DNA from: Eubacteriales bacterium | GTDB taxonomy: Bacteria > Bacillota > Clostridia > Lachnospirales > Lachnospiraceae | Assembly (NCBI GenBank): GCA_030524745.1 | Contig: JAUNGC010000010.1 | Location: forward strand, 50,539-114,538 | DNA length: 64,000 nt | Direction: 5' to 3' | Shown: positions 52,218 through 60,661 of the stretch, piece by piece | Layout: each line of letters starts with the position of its first letter | How positions within the stretch are numbered: position 1 is the first letter of the stretch | The notes under the pieces: model-generated | The model's database searches: none | Told to the model about the DNA's origin: nothing | What the model saw: the letters and a program-made list of their open reading frames with translations, nothing else | Made by a program: the position numbers and the translations under genes

Positions 52218-53990
52218 GTCATGAACGGAAGCGGGCAAAACCGCTTCCTTCAGTTTCCGGTTCAGGCGGCGGACGACGTCCGGGTCCAGCTTGCAGATTT
52301 TACGGTCATAAGTGTAAATGCCGTTTGTTTCTTCTTCTATGTCGGATAGCTGCGTATAAATTGTCGCGCTTATTCCCTGCTCAACGGCAGGCAGAACGGT
52401 TTTTTCAATCAGTTCCTGATAGGCGTCGGTAAGGGGACCGACGGCGTTGAACTTTTTGTAGCCATATACTTTGCTGCAGGCCGAATGCTCCGGAATGGAA
52501 CAGGAGTAGCCGCCAAATTCCGTCAGAGCCAGGGCGCGGCGGCTTTCCGCTTTGAATTTCAGGGTGAAAAAATAATAGTGCAGGCTTACGATATCGCCGC
52601 CCTTTTGATCGAACCAGCCGCTGGCATGGTCCACCAGACGGGTAGCGTCCAGTTCCCTGATGCGTTCGGCTGTCTGAGCGGCGTCAAATTGTCCCCAGCC
52701 CTCATTGAAGGGCACCCATACGACAATACAGGGATGGTTATACAGGAAAGCGATGGTTTCTTCCATTTCCTGTAAAAATTCCCGGCACCCTTCTTCGTCC
52801 CGGCGGGACAGCAGTTTTCTGTGTTTTTTTTGGTCGCTGTAAGAAATGCGGCGCCAGTTCATAAGCGTTGCCAGATAGGTGACAAACCAGGAGTGATAAG
52901 GGGTCCCGCCGTTTACCATATCCTGCCATACCAGCATCCCCAGACGGTCGCAGTGATAATAGAAACGTTCCGGTTCAATTTTGGCGTGTTTACGCAGCAT
53001 GTTAAAGCCAAGTTCCTTCATACGGGTAATATCGGCGATGAATGCGGCGTCGGAAGGCGCGGTATAGAGTCCCTCCGGCCAATAGCCCTGGTCCAGCACG
53101 CCGGCCTGAAAATAGGGACGGTTGTTTAGGAAAAAACGCCGTTTTCCCGACGCGTCGGTCTGGATATCGCATTTGCGCATGGCAAAGTAACTGGAAACCC
53201 GGTCCTGTCCTGCCCGCAGCTTCACCTGATAAAGAAAAGGATCTTCCGGGCTCCATGGATGAAAGCCGGGCAGTTCCACCATAAATTCTTCATTGGTTGC
53301 GGCCGAAAGCGTAATCGGCTCTGCGCCGTCTCCGGTAATGGTACAGGTCAGTTCGCTTTCCCGGGCCGTGACAACCTTTACGTGAAGACTGCTGTTATCA
53401 AAGTCAGGGAAATAGAAAATGCCTTCTATATAGTTATCGGGCACCACTTCCGCCCATACTGTCTGCCAGAGTCCGCTTTGCGCCGTGTAAAACATACCGC
53501 CGGGATGCAGGGACTGTTTTCCTCTGCTGTGCCAGGAGGTGTCGCTGACGTCCCTGATTTTTACAAGCAGTTCATTGTCGCCGCTGAATACAAAGTCCGT
53601 GATATCCAGCGTAAAAGGAAGATAGCCGCCGCTGTGGGAACCGGCCTCTGTGCGATTGATGTAAACCTGCGCATATTGGTCCGCAGCGCCGAAATGAAGG
53701 AGAAGACGCTTGCCGGGCTGGGGACGGACAACGGACAGAGGCCGCATGTACCAGAGCGTCTCATCCGGCTGTAACTGCCGCATGACGCCGGACAGAGCGC
53801 TTTCGGGAGAAAACGGGACAAGAATCTGTCCGTCATATTGCTGCGGAAAGGAATCCTCTTTTGTGAACGTATAATGCCAGAGCCCGTTTAAATTCAAATA
53901 AGAGGTGCGGACCATGGACGGCCGGGGATATTCTGAGAGGATCGTGTGATCTGAAAGACCGGCTGAAAATTCTGTTTTTAACTGCTGCAT
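52197..53990 (-). CDS. Glycoside hydrolase family 2 (beta-galactosidase/glucuronidase-like)
   Basis: 597-aa cytosolic GH2 enzyme with an N-terminal sugar-binding beta-sandwich (about residues 20-200, WYMRPLSVVRPQPGKRLLLHFG), an immunoglobulin-like domain and a TIM barrel. The acid-base glutamate is in VWVPFNEGWGQFDAAQ and the nucleophile glutamate in LALTEFGGYSCS. No signal peptide. The frame opens at 54161 but the ATG at 53990 has GGGAGGG 5 bp ahead. Substrate may be a beta-galactoside, glucuronide or mannoside; sequence alone does not decide. It is divergent from a coiled-coil protein gene. Confidence 0.9.
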   Translation of the reverse strand: MQQLKTEFSAGLSDHTILSEYPRPSMVRTSYLNLNGLWHYTFTKEDSFPQQYDGQILVPFSPESALSGVMRQLQPDETLWYMRPLSVVRPQPGKRLLLHFGAADQYAQVYINRTEAGSHSGGYLPFTLDITDFVFSGDNELLVKIRDVSDTSWHSRGKQSLHPGGMFYTAQSGLWQTVWAEVVPDNYIEGIFYFPDFDNSSLHVKVVTARESELTCTITGDGAEPITLSAATNEEFMVELPGFHPWSPEDPFLYQVKLRAGQDRVSSYFAMRKCDIQTDASGKRRFFLNNRPYFQAGVLDQGYWPEGLYTAPSDAAFIADITRMKELGFNMLRKHAKIEPERFYYHCDRLGMLVWQDMVNGGTPYHSWFVTYLATLMNWRRISYSDQKKHRKLLSRRDEEGCREFLQEMEETIAFLYNHPCIVVWVPFNEGWGQFDAAQTAERIRELDATRLVDHASGWFDQKGGDIVSLHYYFFTLKFKAESRRALALTEFGGYSCSIPEHSACSKVYGYKKFNAVGPLTDAYQELIEKTVLPAVEQGISATIYTQLSDIEEETNGIYTYDRKICKLDPDVVRRLNRKLKEAVLPASVHDNRDTAT

Positions 53991-54079
53991 AGTTTCCCTC
54001 CCGCTATTGTTTGTACTCAAAGGATACGCTGCGAGAAACCTGTTTTTGTACGCTTTGAATACGCTTTTCCGATAAGAAA

Positions 54080-54108
54080 AGTATAAAGGAAATGGAAAAA
54101 ATTTACAA
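54080..54108 (-). promoter_or_regulatory. Promoter of the GH2 gene
   Basis: Minus-strand TTGTAA (-35), 17-nt spacer, TATACT (-10, 5 of 6). Start near 54074, about 84 bp before the ATG at 53990. Confidence 0.6.
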
Positions 54109-54248
54109 GAACCCAGCATTCCCAGGGAAAGAAAAATATTTATTATAACCAAAATGACCACTTGTTGTCAATCAATTTGTAGTTGAATGACAGGCGGTCT
54201 TTTTTGTATTATGATTGCTTTATCAAACAGGAAAACGGAGGCAGGCAC

Positions 54249-54968
54249 ATGGAAGAAAATCAAATAACAGTGGTGCAGGCGCTGGATGAACGTGACTTGC
54301 TGGTGAAGAAGATCATGAGCCGGACACAGAAAGCGCAGTTTGTGGATCTGATCAGGCCGAAGGCATCCGTCACATGGGAGCGGAGGCTGACAAGAACCGC
54401 CTTTACGGCGGAAGCGCAGAGCGCGCTGCAGCAAATACAGGATCTGATTGCCCGTTATGACAGGTTGAGCGCGGCAATCACCGTGTCAAATGCGACTACA
54501 TATCTGGAGACATCCCGGGGCAGGATGTCCGTATCCTGTGCAATTGCACTCCGGAATCGTCTGCGCGGCGGAGGGCCTTATGGAGAATTGACAGACTTTG
54601 AAGGCCGTCTGGTGAAGAAGATGGAGACCAGCTACCGGGAGGAACAGGAACTGCAGCGCAGAAAGAATGAGGCGGCGCGACGGGAAGCCGCCGCAAGGAA
54701 GAAAGGGAGCGCTTCCGCCAAAGTGGTTCTGCTGCAAAATAAAGGAGCGGCGGAGAAGAGCAAAGGGCCGTCCGGACAGGAAGGAAGCGGCGCCGCATCT
54801 GTGACGGAACAACGGAGGCAGGAGAAGAATGAAGAAATGATGCGCCTGTTTGACCCGCTGGATCTGAAGCGGATGGCGGAAGAGATTGCAGCGCAGAGGG
54901 AAACGCTGCTGATGGAATTGGAGACGAAAATCAAGATTGCAAATGCGACAACTTATATCACGGTATAA
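54249..54968 (+). CDS. Coiled-coil protein, possible DIP1984-like, unknown function
   Basis: 239-aa soluble protein. The N-terminal half (VVQALDERDLLVKKI, then IQDLIARYDRLSAAITVSNA, then RMSVSCAIALRNRL) resembles DIP1984-like proteins, which share an I/V-x-x-S/T-N-x-x-T element followed by an AIxxR helix. The middle is basic and alanine-rich (about 130-185). The C-terminus ends IKIANATTYITV, echoing the AITVSNATTYLET segment near residue 80, so the two ends may pair. The frame opens at 54183; the ATG at 54249 has CGGAGG 7 bp ahead. Function unknown. It is the divergent neighbour of the GH2 gene. Confidence 0.6.
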   Translation: MEENQITVVQALDERDLLVKKIMSRTQKAQFVDLIRPKASVTWERRLTRTAFTAEAQSALQQIQDLIARYDRLSAAITVSNATTYLETSRGRMSVSCAIALRNRLRGGGPYGELTDFEGRLVKKMETSYREEQELQRRKNEAARREAAARKKGSASAKVVLLQNKGAAEKSKGPSGQEGSGAASVTEQRRQEKNEEMMRLFDPLDLKRMAEEIAAQRETLLMELETKIKIANATTYITV

Positions 54969-55234
54969 CGTTGTAAAGCAGGAGATAGCGTGGTAACGCG
55001 AAAAAACGGACACATTTGTCTGAATGGCGTGAACCGAAAACGAGATGCCCGCCGTATGAAAACCCCGAACCCGGACAAACGGCAATTTTGTCGTGAAGAG
55101 TTTTTTCTTCAAAAAGTCTGGTAAAAATTTATTCGGATTCCTTTTTTTGAATTGGTACGCAGGCTGTATGCAGGCATGCATGTACGGCTGAAATCCATGG
55201 GTACGGTTTTGTCGTCCGGCTGACGTGGGGATTT

Positions 55235-55264
55235 CCGCATGGCTGTGCGGCGGGCATTTTTTTT
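55235..55264 (+). terminator. Possible terminator in the gap before the XRE gene
   Basis: Short stem CCGCA / TGCGG followed by CGGGCA and then a run of eight T. The gap 54969-55393 also contains several GTACG and TGCATG-type short repeats (55150-55210) and an AGAGTTTTTTCTTC hairpin, but no gene or riboswitch I can identify. Confidence 0.4.
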
Positions 55265-55393
55265 CGGTTTTATTTTGGAAACAGAAAGTCAGGGTACGGA
55301 TTATTGGACTGTATATGGATTATGATGGAAGTGGAGAGAAAACCTGAGGGATGGGAAGGCTCGTTTGCCACAGAGCAGAAGGGATGTGGATTT

Positions 55394-55729
55394 ATGCTGA
55401 TTTATCCGGTGATTGACGTGCAGGAGACGGGAAAACAATTGAAAAGAGAGTGCGAACGCAGAAAGGTGACGCCCAGAGAAATTCAGGATTTTCTGGGGCT
55501 GGCGGCGCTGCAGTCTATTTATAACTGGTTTCAGGGACGGGCGCTGCCGTCTCTGGATAACTTCTATGCGCTGAGTTGTTATCTGGGAACGAGGATGGAA
55601 GAACTGGTAGTGCCCAGGCATCGCTCCCGTGAGGTATTGGTCAGAGACGCCTGCCGGGCAAGGGAACGGCGGATGATGGCTTATTTCGGATTCTGGCTGC
55701 AGGCGGAGGCTGCCGCAGCTTTGTCATGA
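55394..55729 (+). CDS. XRE-type helix-turn-helix protein
   Basis: 111-aa small DNA-binding protein. The helix-turn-helix lies at VTPREIQDFLGLAALQSIYN, followed by a conserved RALPSLDNFYALSCYLGTRM segment that is common in a Lachnospiraceae-type XRE family. The frame opens at 55304, but the ATG at 55394 with AGAAGGGA about 10 bp ahead gives the compact form, and the residues ahead of it (KPEGWEGSFATEQ) look non-homologous. Target unknown. It lies just upstream of the SNF2 helicase gene but with its own spacing and a separate helicase promoter. Confidence 0.7.
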   Translation: MLIYPVIDVQETGKQLKRECERRKVTPREIQDFLGLAALQSIYNWFQGRALPSLDNFYALSCYLGTRMEELVVPRHRSREVLVRDACRARERRMMAYFGFWLQAEAAAALS

Positions 55730-55795
55730 GGATTCCGGCCCGGTAGTCATGCAGAGTAATCATCATGGCGATTTTGTTTTTGGTTCTTCTTTCTG

Positions 55796-55824
55796 TTGTC
55801 TGTGAGATTGGAATACAGTATGAT
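55796..55824 (+). promoter_or_regulatory. Promoter of the SNF2 helicase gene
   Basis: TTGTCT (-35), 17-nt spacer, TATGAT (-10, 5 of 6). Start near 55831, about 57 bp ahead of the helicase ATG. Confidence 0.6.
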
Positions 55825-55887
55825 AGAAATAATCTTGCGGATAAAAGGAACTCTTATGGAAAGAGACGGCTCAGAGAGGAGAACGAA

Positions 55888-58800
55888 ATGCTTACGAGAG
55901 AGAAGATCAGGAAGCTGGCGCGATATTCTTATGCCAGAGGTGAGGAATTGTATCACCGGAGAAGCGTGCTTTCCTTTTCGATAGAAGAGGAAACGCAATA
56001 CCGGCGGATTGAAGCGCGTGTGAAGGGCAGCGGACGAAAGCGATATGAAGTCAGCATTACGATTGCGAAGGAGACGGACATGGTAGCTGAGAGCGATTGC
56101 GAATGCCCGGCCTTTTATTCTTATGATGGCTTGTGTAAGCATTGCGTTGCTGTGTTGCTGCAATATATTGCGGACCGGAAGCGGAAATCGATTCATGCCG
56201 GCGTGATGGAAAAGCCACAGGGGAGACGCCGTCTGGCGGACTACATCGGGGAACCTTCCAAAGAAAATGTTCCGATAAGGCGGCAGACGACGCCGCAGAT
56301 GAAGGAATTGCTGCAGAAGCAGGCTGTCCGGCAGGCATTGCCGCTTTTGCAGAGTGAAATCTATGGAAAAGTGAGGCTGGAACCTCTGCTCACCTGTACC
56401 AGGTGGGAATGTACGGTGGAATTCCGGATCGGTGTGACCAGGTTATATGTGCTGAAGGATGTTTTTGCGTTTGCCCGTTCCATGCAGAAACAGGAAGATT
56501 ATGCCTATGGCAGGAATCTGCAATTTATGCATGTACGGGAGAACTTCGCGGAGGATTCACGGCCTATGGCGGACTTTCTCCTGGAATGGGTGGAAAAGCA
56601 TGAAAAGGAATATCAGCAAAACGAATTTTATGAAAAATATGTTCCGGCGGCGCTGCCGAAGCTGCGAAATGTGCCGCTGAATCCCCGGGATCTGGAGGAG
56701 TTTTTGGATGCGGTCGGAGAGCAGCCCTTTTTCGCCAATGTGAATGGCGGTGGAGAGAAGAAATGGCGGGTGACAAAAGAAGAACTGCGGCGTCAGGTAG
56801 TTCTGACCGGAAAGCCGGATGGAATGGAGATTGCGCTCGCCCCGGTATTTGGCTACGAAGGTCCTTCCTGCGATATCTGTTTTTATGAGCAGCGAATTTA
56901 CCGGAATGGGAAGGCGGCGCATCCGCAGGCGCAGGATATGATGCGATGTCTGCGGGGAGAACCCGGACAGACGGCCTTCCTGCAAAAGGAAGATATACCG
57001 GCTTTTGCGCGCCAGATTCTGCCGGCTTTACAGGAATGTTTCGATTGCCGGATGGAGGGGATTCGGACGGAAGAACTGGAGATTGCGCCCGTTCATTTCC
57101 GGTTTTATCTGGATTTGCCGCAGAGAGATCTCGTGACATGCCAGGCGCTCGCTGTTTACGGAGAACGGGAATATAACGTATGTGATCCGACGCCGGATGC
57201 GGATAAGCGGGATCTGCGGCAGGAAGCGGAAGTGGGAATGGCAGCAGGGGCTTACTGCAACGCCTATGAAGAAGCGGAACAGCGCATGGTGCTGCAGGGA
57301 GAGGACTCCCGTTTGTATACTTTTCTGACGGAAGGCGTGCCCAAGTTACAGCAACTCGGTGAGGTGTACGTTTCCGATGCGTTGAAAAAGGTGCGGATTT
57401 TACAGACGCCGAAGGTTTCTGTGGGAATCTCTCTGACGGGAGATCTGCTGCAGCTTTCCCTTACATCGGAAGAAATGTCGCGGGAGCAACTGGTCGAGAT
57501 CCTGTCCCGATATGAACGGCGTCGGAAGTTCTATCGCCTCAAGGATGGCAGTTTTTTATCCATAGAGGATGAAAGTGTGGAAACGTTGCAGGAGATTCGG
57601 CGGACGCTGCGGCTGTCCGAAAAACAGTTGCGGCAGGAACAGATTACGCTGCCGCGGTATCGGATGCTTTACCTGGAAGAGGAATTATGTGACGGAAACG
57701 CGCTGCGCGTGCAGAAGGATCGGAATTTTCGGGCGTTGATCCATAGGATGAAGACGGCGGAGGAACAGGAACTGGAAATTCCGGCACATTTACAGGAAAC
57801 GATGCGGGAATACCAGAAGCAGGGATACCGGTGGATCCGGACTTTATATCAGAACGGATTCGGCGGAATTTTGGCAGATGACATGGGCTTGGGGAAAACC
57901 CTGCAGGTGATCTGCTTTCTGCATTCGGAAATGGCGCATGCGAAAACGCCGCGTCGCTGTTTGATTGTCTGTCCGGCGTCGCTGGTTTACAATTGGAAGC
58001 ATGAATTGGAAAAATTTGCGCCGGATCTGCCGGTGCGTATGGTAGCAGGAACGGCGGAGGAGCGGGAGAAACTCCTGAAATCAGTTGCAGAGCGGGAGAT
58101 TCTCATCACTTCCTATGAATTGCTGCGCCGGGATCTGGAGCAATATGAGAATTTGTCCTTTTTCTGCCAGGTGATCGACGAAGCGCAGTATATCAAAAAT
58201 CATGGCACGCAGGCGGCCCGCGCAGTAAAGCTGATTTCCGCCGGCTTTAAACTGGCGTTGACCGGCACGCCGGTGGAAAACCGTCTGAGCGAATTGTGGA
58301 GCATTTTTGATTATCTGATGCCAGGCTATTTATATGGATATCAGCAGTTTCGGGAAGAACTGGAACAGCCCATCGTGCAGAAGGGAGAGGAAGAGGCTGC
58401 AGTGCGTCTGCAGAAGATGATTCGCCCCTTCGTGCTGCGGCGTTTGAAGAAAGAGGTGCTGCAGGATCTGCCGGAAAAACTGGAAGAAAATGTTTATGCG
58501 GCAATGGAAGGCGAACAGCAGGCTCTTTATGACGCGCATGTGCGGCGCATGCAGATAATGTTGGACCGGACGAGCGAGGAAGAATTCCGGACGTCAAAGC
58601 TGCAGATTCTGGCGGAACTGACGAAACTGCGGCAATTATGTTGCGATCCGGCGCTTCTGTATGAAAACTATCCGGGAGAGGCCGCCAAAAAGGAACTGGC
58701 GATCCAGTTGATTGAAAACGCGGTGGAAAATGGGCACAAGGTACTTTTATTTTCTCAGTTTACCTCCATGTTGGAGCGGCTGGCACGGGCGCTGCGGGAA

Positions 58801-59190
58801 AGAGGAATTTCGTATCACATGTTGACCGGGGCTACGCCCAAGGAAAAGCGGGCAAAGATGGTGGAAAACTTCGCGCATGACGGGATTTGGGTGTTTTGTA
58901 TTTCCCTGAAAGCGGGAGGCACCGGTCTGAATCTCACGGCGGCTGATGTGGTGGTGCACTTTGATCCATGGTGGAATGTGGCGGTACAGAATCAGGCGAC
59001 AGACCGTGCGCACCGCATTGGGCAAACCAATACGGTGAACGTCTATCGGCTGATTGCTAAAGATACCATTGAGGAGCGGATCATAGAACTGCAGGAGCGG
59101 AAGCGGGAACTGGCAGACAAAATTCTGGGCGGAGAAGGCGTGGGAGACGGCAGACTGACAAAAGAGGAACTGCTGGAACTTTTACGGTAG
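55888..59190 (+). CDS. SNF2-family helicase with SWIM zinc finger
   Basis: 1100-aa nucleic-acid translocase. An N-terminal SWIM finger (CECPAFYSYDGLCKHC, CxCx...CxH, about residue 70) is followed by a bacterial SNF2-associated region and the SF2 core: Walker A DDMGLGKTLQVICFL (about 663), DEAQ box VIDEAQYIKN (about 763), and motif V/VI LKAGGTGLNLTAADVVVHFD then RAHRIGQTNTVNVYRL. Proteins of this type bind dsDNA and may remodel transcription or repair complexes; the role in bacteria is little known. The frame opens at 55765, but the ATG at 55888 has GAGGAG ahead. It has its own promoter. Confidence 0.93.
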   Translation: MLTREKIRKLARYSYARGEELYHRRSVLSFSIEEETQYRRIEARVKGSGRKRYEVSITIAKETDMVAESDCECPAFYSYDGLCKHCVAVLLQYIADRKRKSIHAGVMEKPQGRRRLADYIGEPSKENVPIRRQTTPQMKELLQKQAVRQALPLLQSEIYGKVRLEPLLTCTRWECTVEFRIGVTRLYVLKDVFAFARSMQKQEDYAYGRNLQFMHVRENFAEDSRPMADFLLEWVEKHEKEYQQNEFYEKYVPAALPKLRNVPLNPRDLEEFLDAVGEQPFFANVNGGGEKKWRVTKEELRRQVVLTGKPDGMEIALAPVFGYEGPSCDICFYEQRIYRNGKAAHPQAQDMMRCLRGEPGQTAFLQKEDIPAFARQILPALQECFDCRMEGIRTEELEIAPVHFRFYLDLPQRDLVTCQALAVYGEREYNVCDPTPDADKRDLRQEAEVGMAAGAYCNAYEEAEQRMVLQGEDSRLYTFLTEGVPKLQQLGEVYVSDALKKVRILQTPKVSVGISLTGDLLQLSLTSEEMSREQLVEILSRYERRRKFYRLKDGSFLSIEDESVETLQEIRRTLRLSEKQLRQEQITLPRYRMLYLEEELCDGNALRVQKDRNFRALIHRMKTAEEQELEIPAHLQETMREYQKQGYRWIRTLYQNGFGGILADDMGLGKTLQVICFLHSEMAHAKTPRRCLIVCPASLVYNWKHELEKFAPDLPVRMVAGTAEEREKLLKSVAEREILITSYELLRRDLEQYENLSFFCQVIDEAQYIKNHGTQAARAVKLISAGFKLALTGTPVENRLSELWSIFDYLMPGYLYGYQQFREELEQPIVQKGEEEAAVRLQKMIRPFVLRRLKKEVLQDLPEKLEENVYAAMEGEQQALYDAHVRRMQIMLDRTSEEEFRTSKLQILAELTKLRQLCCDPALLYENYPGEAAKKELAIQLIENAVENGHKVLLFSQFTSMLERLARALRERGISYHMLTGATPKEKRAKMVENFAHDGIWVFCISLKAGGTGLNLTAADVVVHFDPWWNVAVQNQATDRAHRIGQTNTVNVYRLIAKDTIEERIIELQERKRELADKILGGEGVGDGRLTKEELLELLR

Positions 59191-59264
59191 TCTCTTCTGC
59201 ATGCAGGGAGGAACGTTTCCGGATGGGGACTGCGCCAAAAATTTGGAGAAGCGTCGGGGCATTC

Positions 59265-60101
59265 TTACGTTCCGTGCCGTACGCCAAGCTGCCAGAAAGC
59301 CACTGCGCTGGCGGCGGCAACATTTAAAGAATCCACGCCGTGAGACATGGGGATGCGCACGGTGTAATCACAGTCGGCAATGGTACAGGGCGCAAGACCG
59401 TCCCCCTCTGTACCCAGTACGATGGCGAGTTTTTCTGCTGCCGTGAGTCTGGGATCCTCAATACTGACGGAATCTTCGCGTAGCGCCATGGCAGCGGTTT
59501 GAAAGCCCAGGTTCTGCAGACGCCGGATGCCCGGCTGCGGCCATCCGGCGTCTGCGCCGTCCAGAAAAGTCCAGGGTATCTGGAAAACGGTTCCCATGCT
59601 GACCCTTATGGCGCGTCGGTATAGAGGATCGCTGCATGCGGGAGTGAGCAGCACGGCATCGATGCCAAGCGCCGCGGCGGAGCGGAAAATAGCGCCGATA
59701 TTGGTGGGATTCATGACATTTTCCAGAACGGCAATCCTGCGCGCGCCGGCACATACATGTTCCACGGTAGACAGACGAGGACGGCGCATGGCGCACAGCA
59801 TGCCGCGCGTGAGCGGAAAGCCTGTCAGCCGCGTCAGAACATCGGAATCGGCAGCATAGACCGGAACCGTTCCGCAGCGGGCAAGCACATCCCGCGCCTG
59901 TCCCGCGATATGCTTCCATTCCAGCAAAAAAGAGACCGGCTCACAGCCGGCATCGAGGGCGCGTTCAATCACTTTAGGACTTTCTGCGATGAAAAGGCCT
60001 CCGTTTGGTTCGTAATAATGCAGAAGCTGACTCTCCGAAAGGCGGGCGTAGATATCCAGTTCGGGCGCGTCGAAATCGGTTATTTTGAGGATGTTTGGCA
60101 T
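59265..60101 (-). CDS. SPOUT (TrmH-type) RNA 2'-O-methyltransferase
   Basis: 278-aa methyltransferase of the SpoU/TrmH family. The three SPOUT motifs are present: VMNPTNIGAIFRSAAALG (motif 1, Asn-Arg), VLGTEGDGLA (motif 2) and IPMSHGVDSLNVAAASAVAF (motif 3, trefoil knot). The N-terminal part resembles the RNA-binding domain of the family. It modifies a 2'-hydroxyl in rRNA or tRNA; which base is unknown. It reads toward the helicase gene. The ATG follows AAAGGAGATTCCC. Confidence 0.93.
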   Translation of the reverse strand: MPNILKITDFDAPELDIYARLSESQLLHYYEPNGGLFIAESPKVIERALDAGCEPVSFLLEWKHIAGQARDVLARCGTVPVYAADSDVLTRLTGFPLTRGMLCAMRRPRLSTVEHVCAGARRIAVLENVMNPTNIGAIFRSAAALGIDAVLLTPACSDPLYRRAIRVSMGTVFQIPWTFLDGADAGWPQPGIRRLQNLGFQTAAMALREDSVSIEDPRLTAAEKLAIVLGTEGDGLAPCTIADCDYTVRIPMSHGVDSLNVAAASAVAFWQLGVRHGT

Positions 60102-60243
60102 GGGAATCTCCTTTGCGTGGATGTTGGGGAAAGCGCATGTAATTAAAGAACATTATAGTGTTTGGGGGATGCGGTGTCAAATGGAAGCGGGGGCACCGTA
60201 TGCAGAGCAAACAAATCATTTTAAAATGCGGGATGCCATACAG

Positions 60244-60272
60244 GAATAAGCTTTAAGATTCTGTCATACATT
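60244..60272 (+). promoter_or_regulatory. spoIIID: Possible sigma-E promoter of spoIIID
   Basis: CATACATT at 60265-60272 matches the sporulation sigma-E -10 box, with GAATAA 15 bp upstream as a possible -35. The predicted start lies just ahead of the GTG at 60301. In Bacillus spoIIID is transcribed by sigma-E. The match at the -35 is weak, so this is a suggestion. Confidence 0.45.
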
Positions 60273-60288
60273 GTAAAAAATGTATGAC
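60263..60288. repeat. Perfect inverted repeat over the spoIIID start region
   Basis: Arms GTCATACATT and AATGTATGAC (10 bp) flank a 6-nt loop and cover the putative -10 and the transcription start of spoIIID, 12 bp before its start codon. It may be an operator or a hairpin at the 5' end of the mRNA. Confidence 0.6.
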
Positions 60289-60300
60289 GGGGGTCTCCCT

Positions 60301-60552
60301 GTGAAAGATTATATTGAGGAGCGGGCGATAGCGGTAGCCTGCTATATCGTTGAGCATAACGCGACAGTGAGGCAGGCGGCGAAGCAGTTTGGAATTTCCA
60401 AATCGACGGTACATAAGGATATCACAGAACGTTTAGAACAGATTAACCCGGGGCTGGCAAGGGAAACGAGAAAGGTGCTGGATGTGAACAAATCGGAACG
60501 GCACATCAGGGGCGGACTTGCCACAAGGGAGAAATATTTGCATCACATCTGA
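60301..60552 (+). CDS. spoIIID: Sporulation regulator SpoIIID
   Basis: 83-aa DNA-binding protein of the mother cell sporulation programme, controlling sigma-E and sigma-K regulons. The sequence AKQFGISKSTVHKDITERLE is the SpoIIID helix-turn-helix, and the basic C-terminal helix (SERHIRGGLATREKYL) is the second DNA contact. The start is GTG at 60301, the same first residue as in Bacillus; the frame opens 21 bp earlier at an ATG within a palindrome. The gene shows the host forms spores. It is monocistronic in appearance. Confidence 0.94.
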   Translation: MKDYIEERAIAVACYIVEHNATVRQAAKQFGISKSTVHKDITERLEQINPGLARETRKVLDVNKSERHIRGGLATREKYLHHI

Positions 60553-60591
60553 AAAAAGTCCCGGAAATGGTTTTCTTGTGGGAAATCGATA

Positions 60592-60620
60592 TTTACATTG
60601 GAGAAAAATGAGTTTAATAT
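60592..60620 (+). promoter_or_regulatory. Candidate promoter of the MATE transporter gene
   Basis: TTTACA (-35, 5 of 6) and TAATAT (-10, 4 of 6) with a 17-nt spacer. Weak; included because the gap offers no better candidate. Confidence 0.35.
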
Positions 60621-60661
60621 GTTTGGAGAAAGTAAAAAAGTAAAATACGGGAGAGAAAAAA

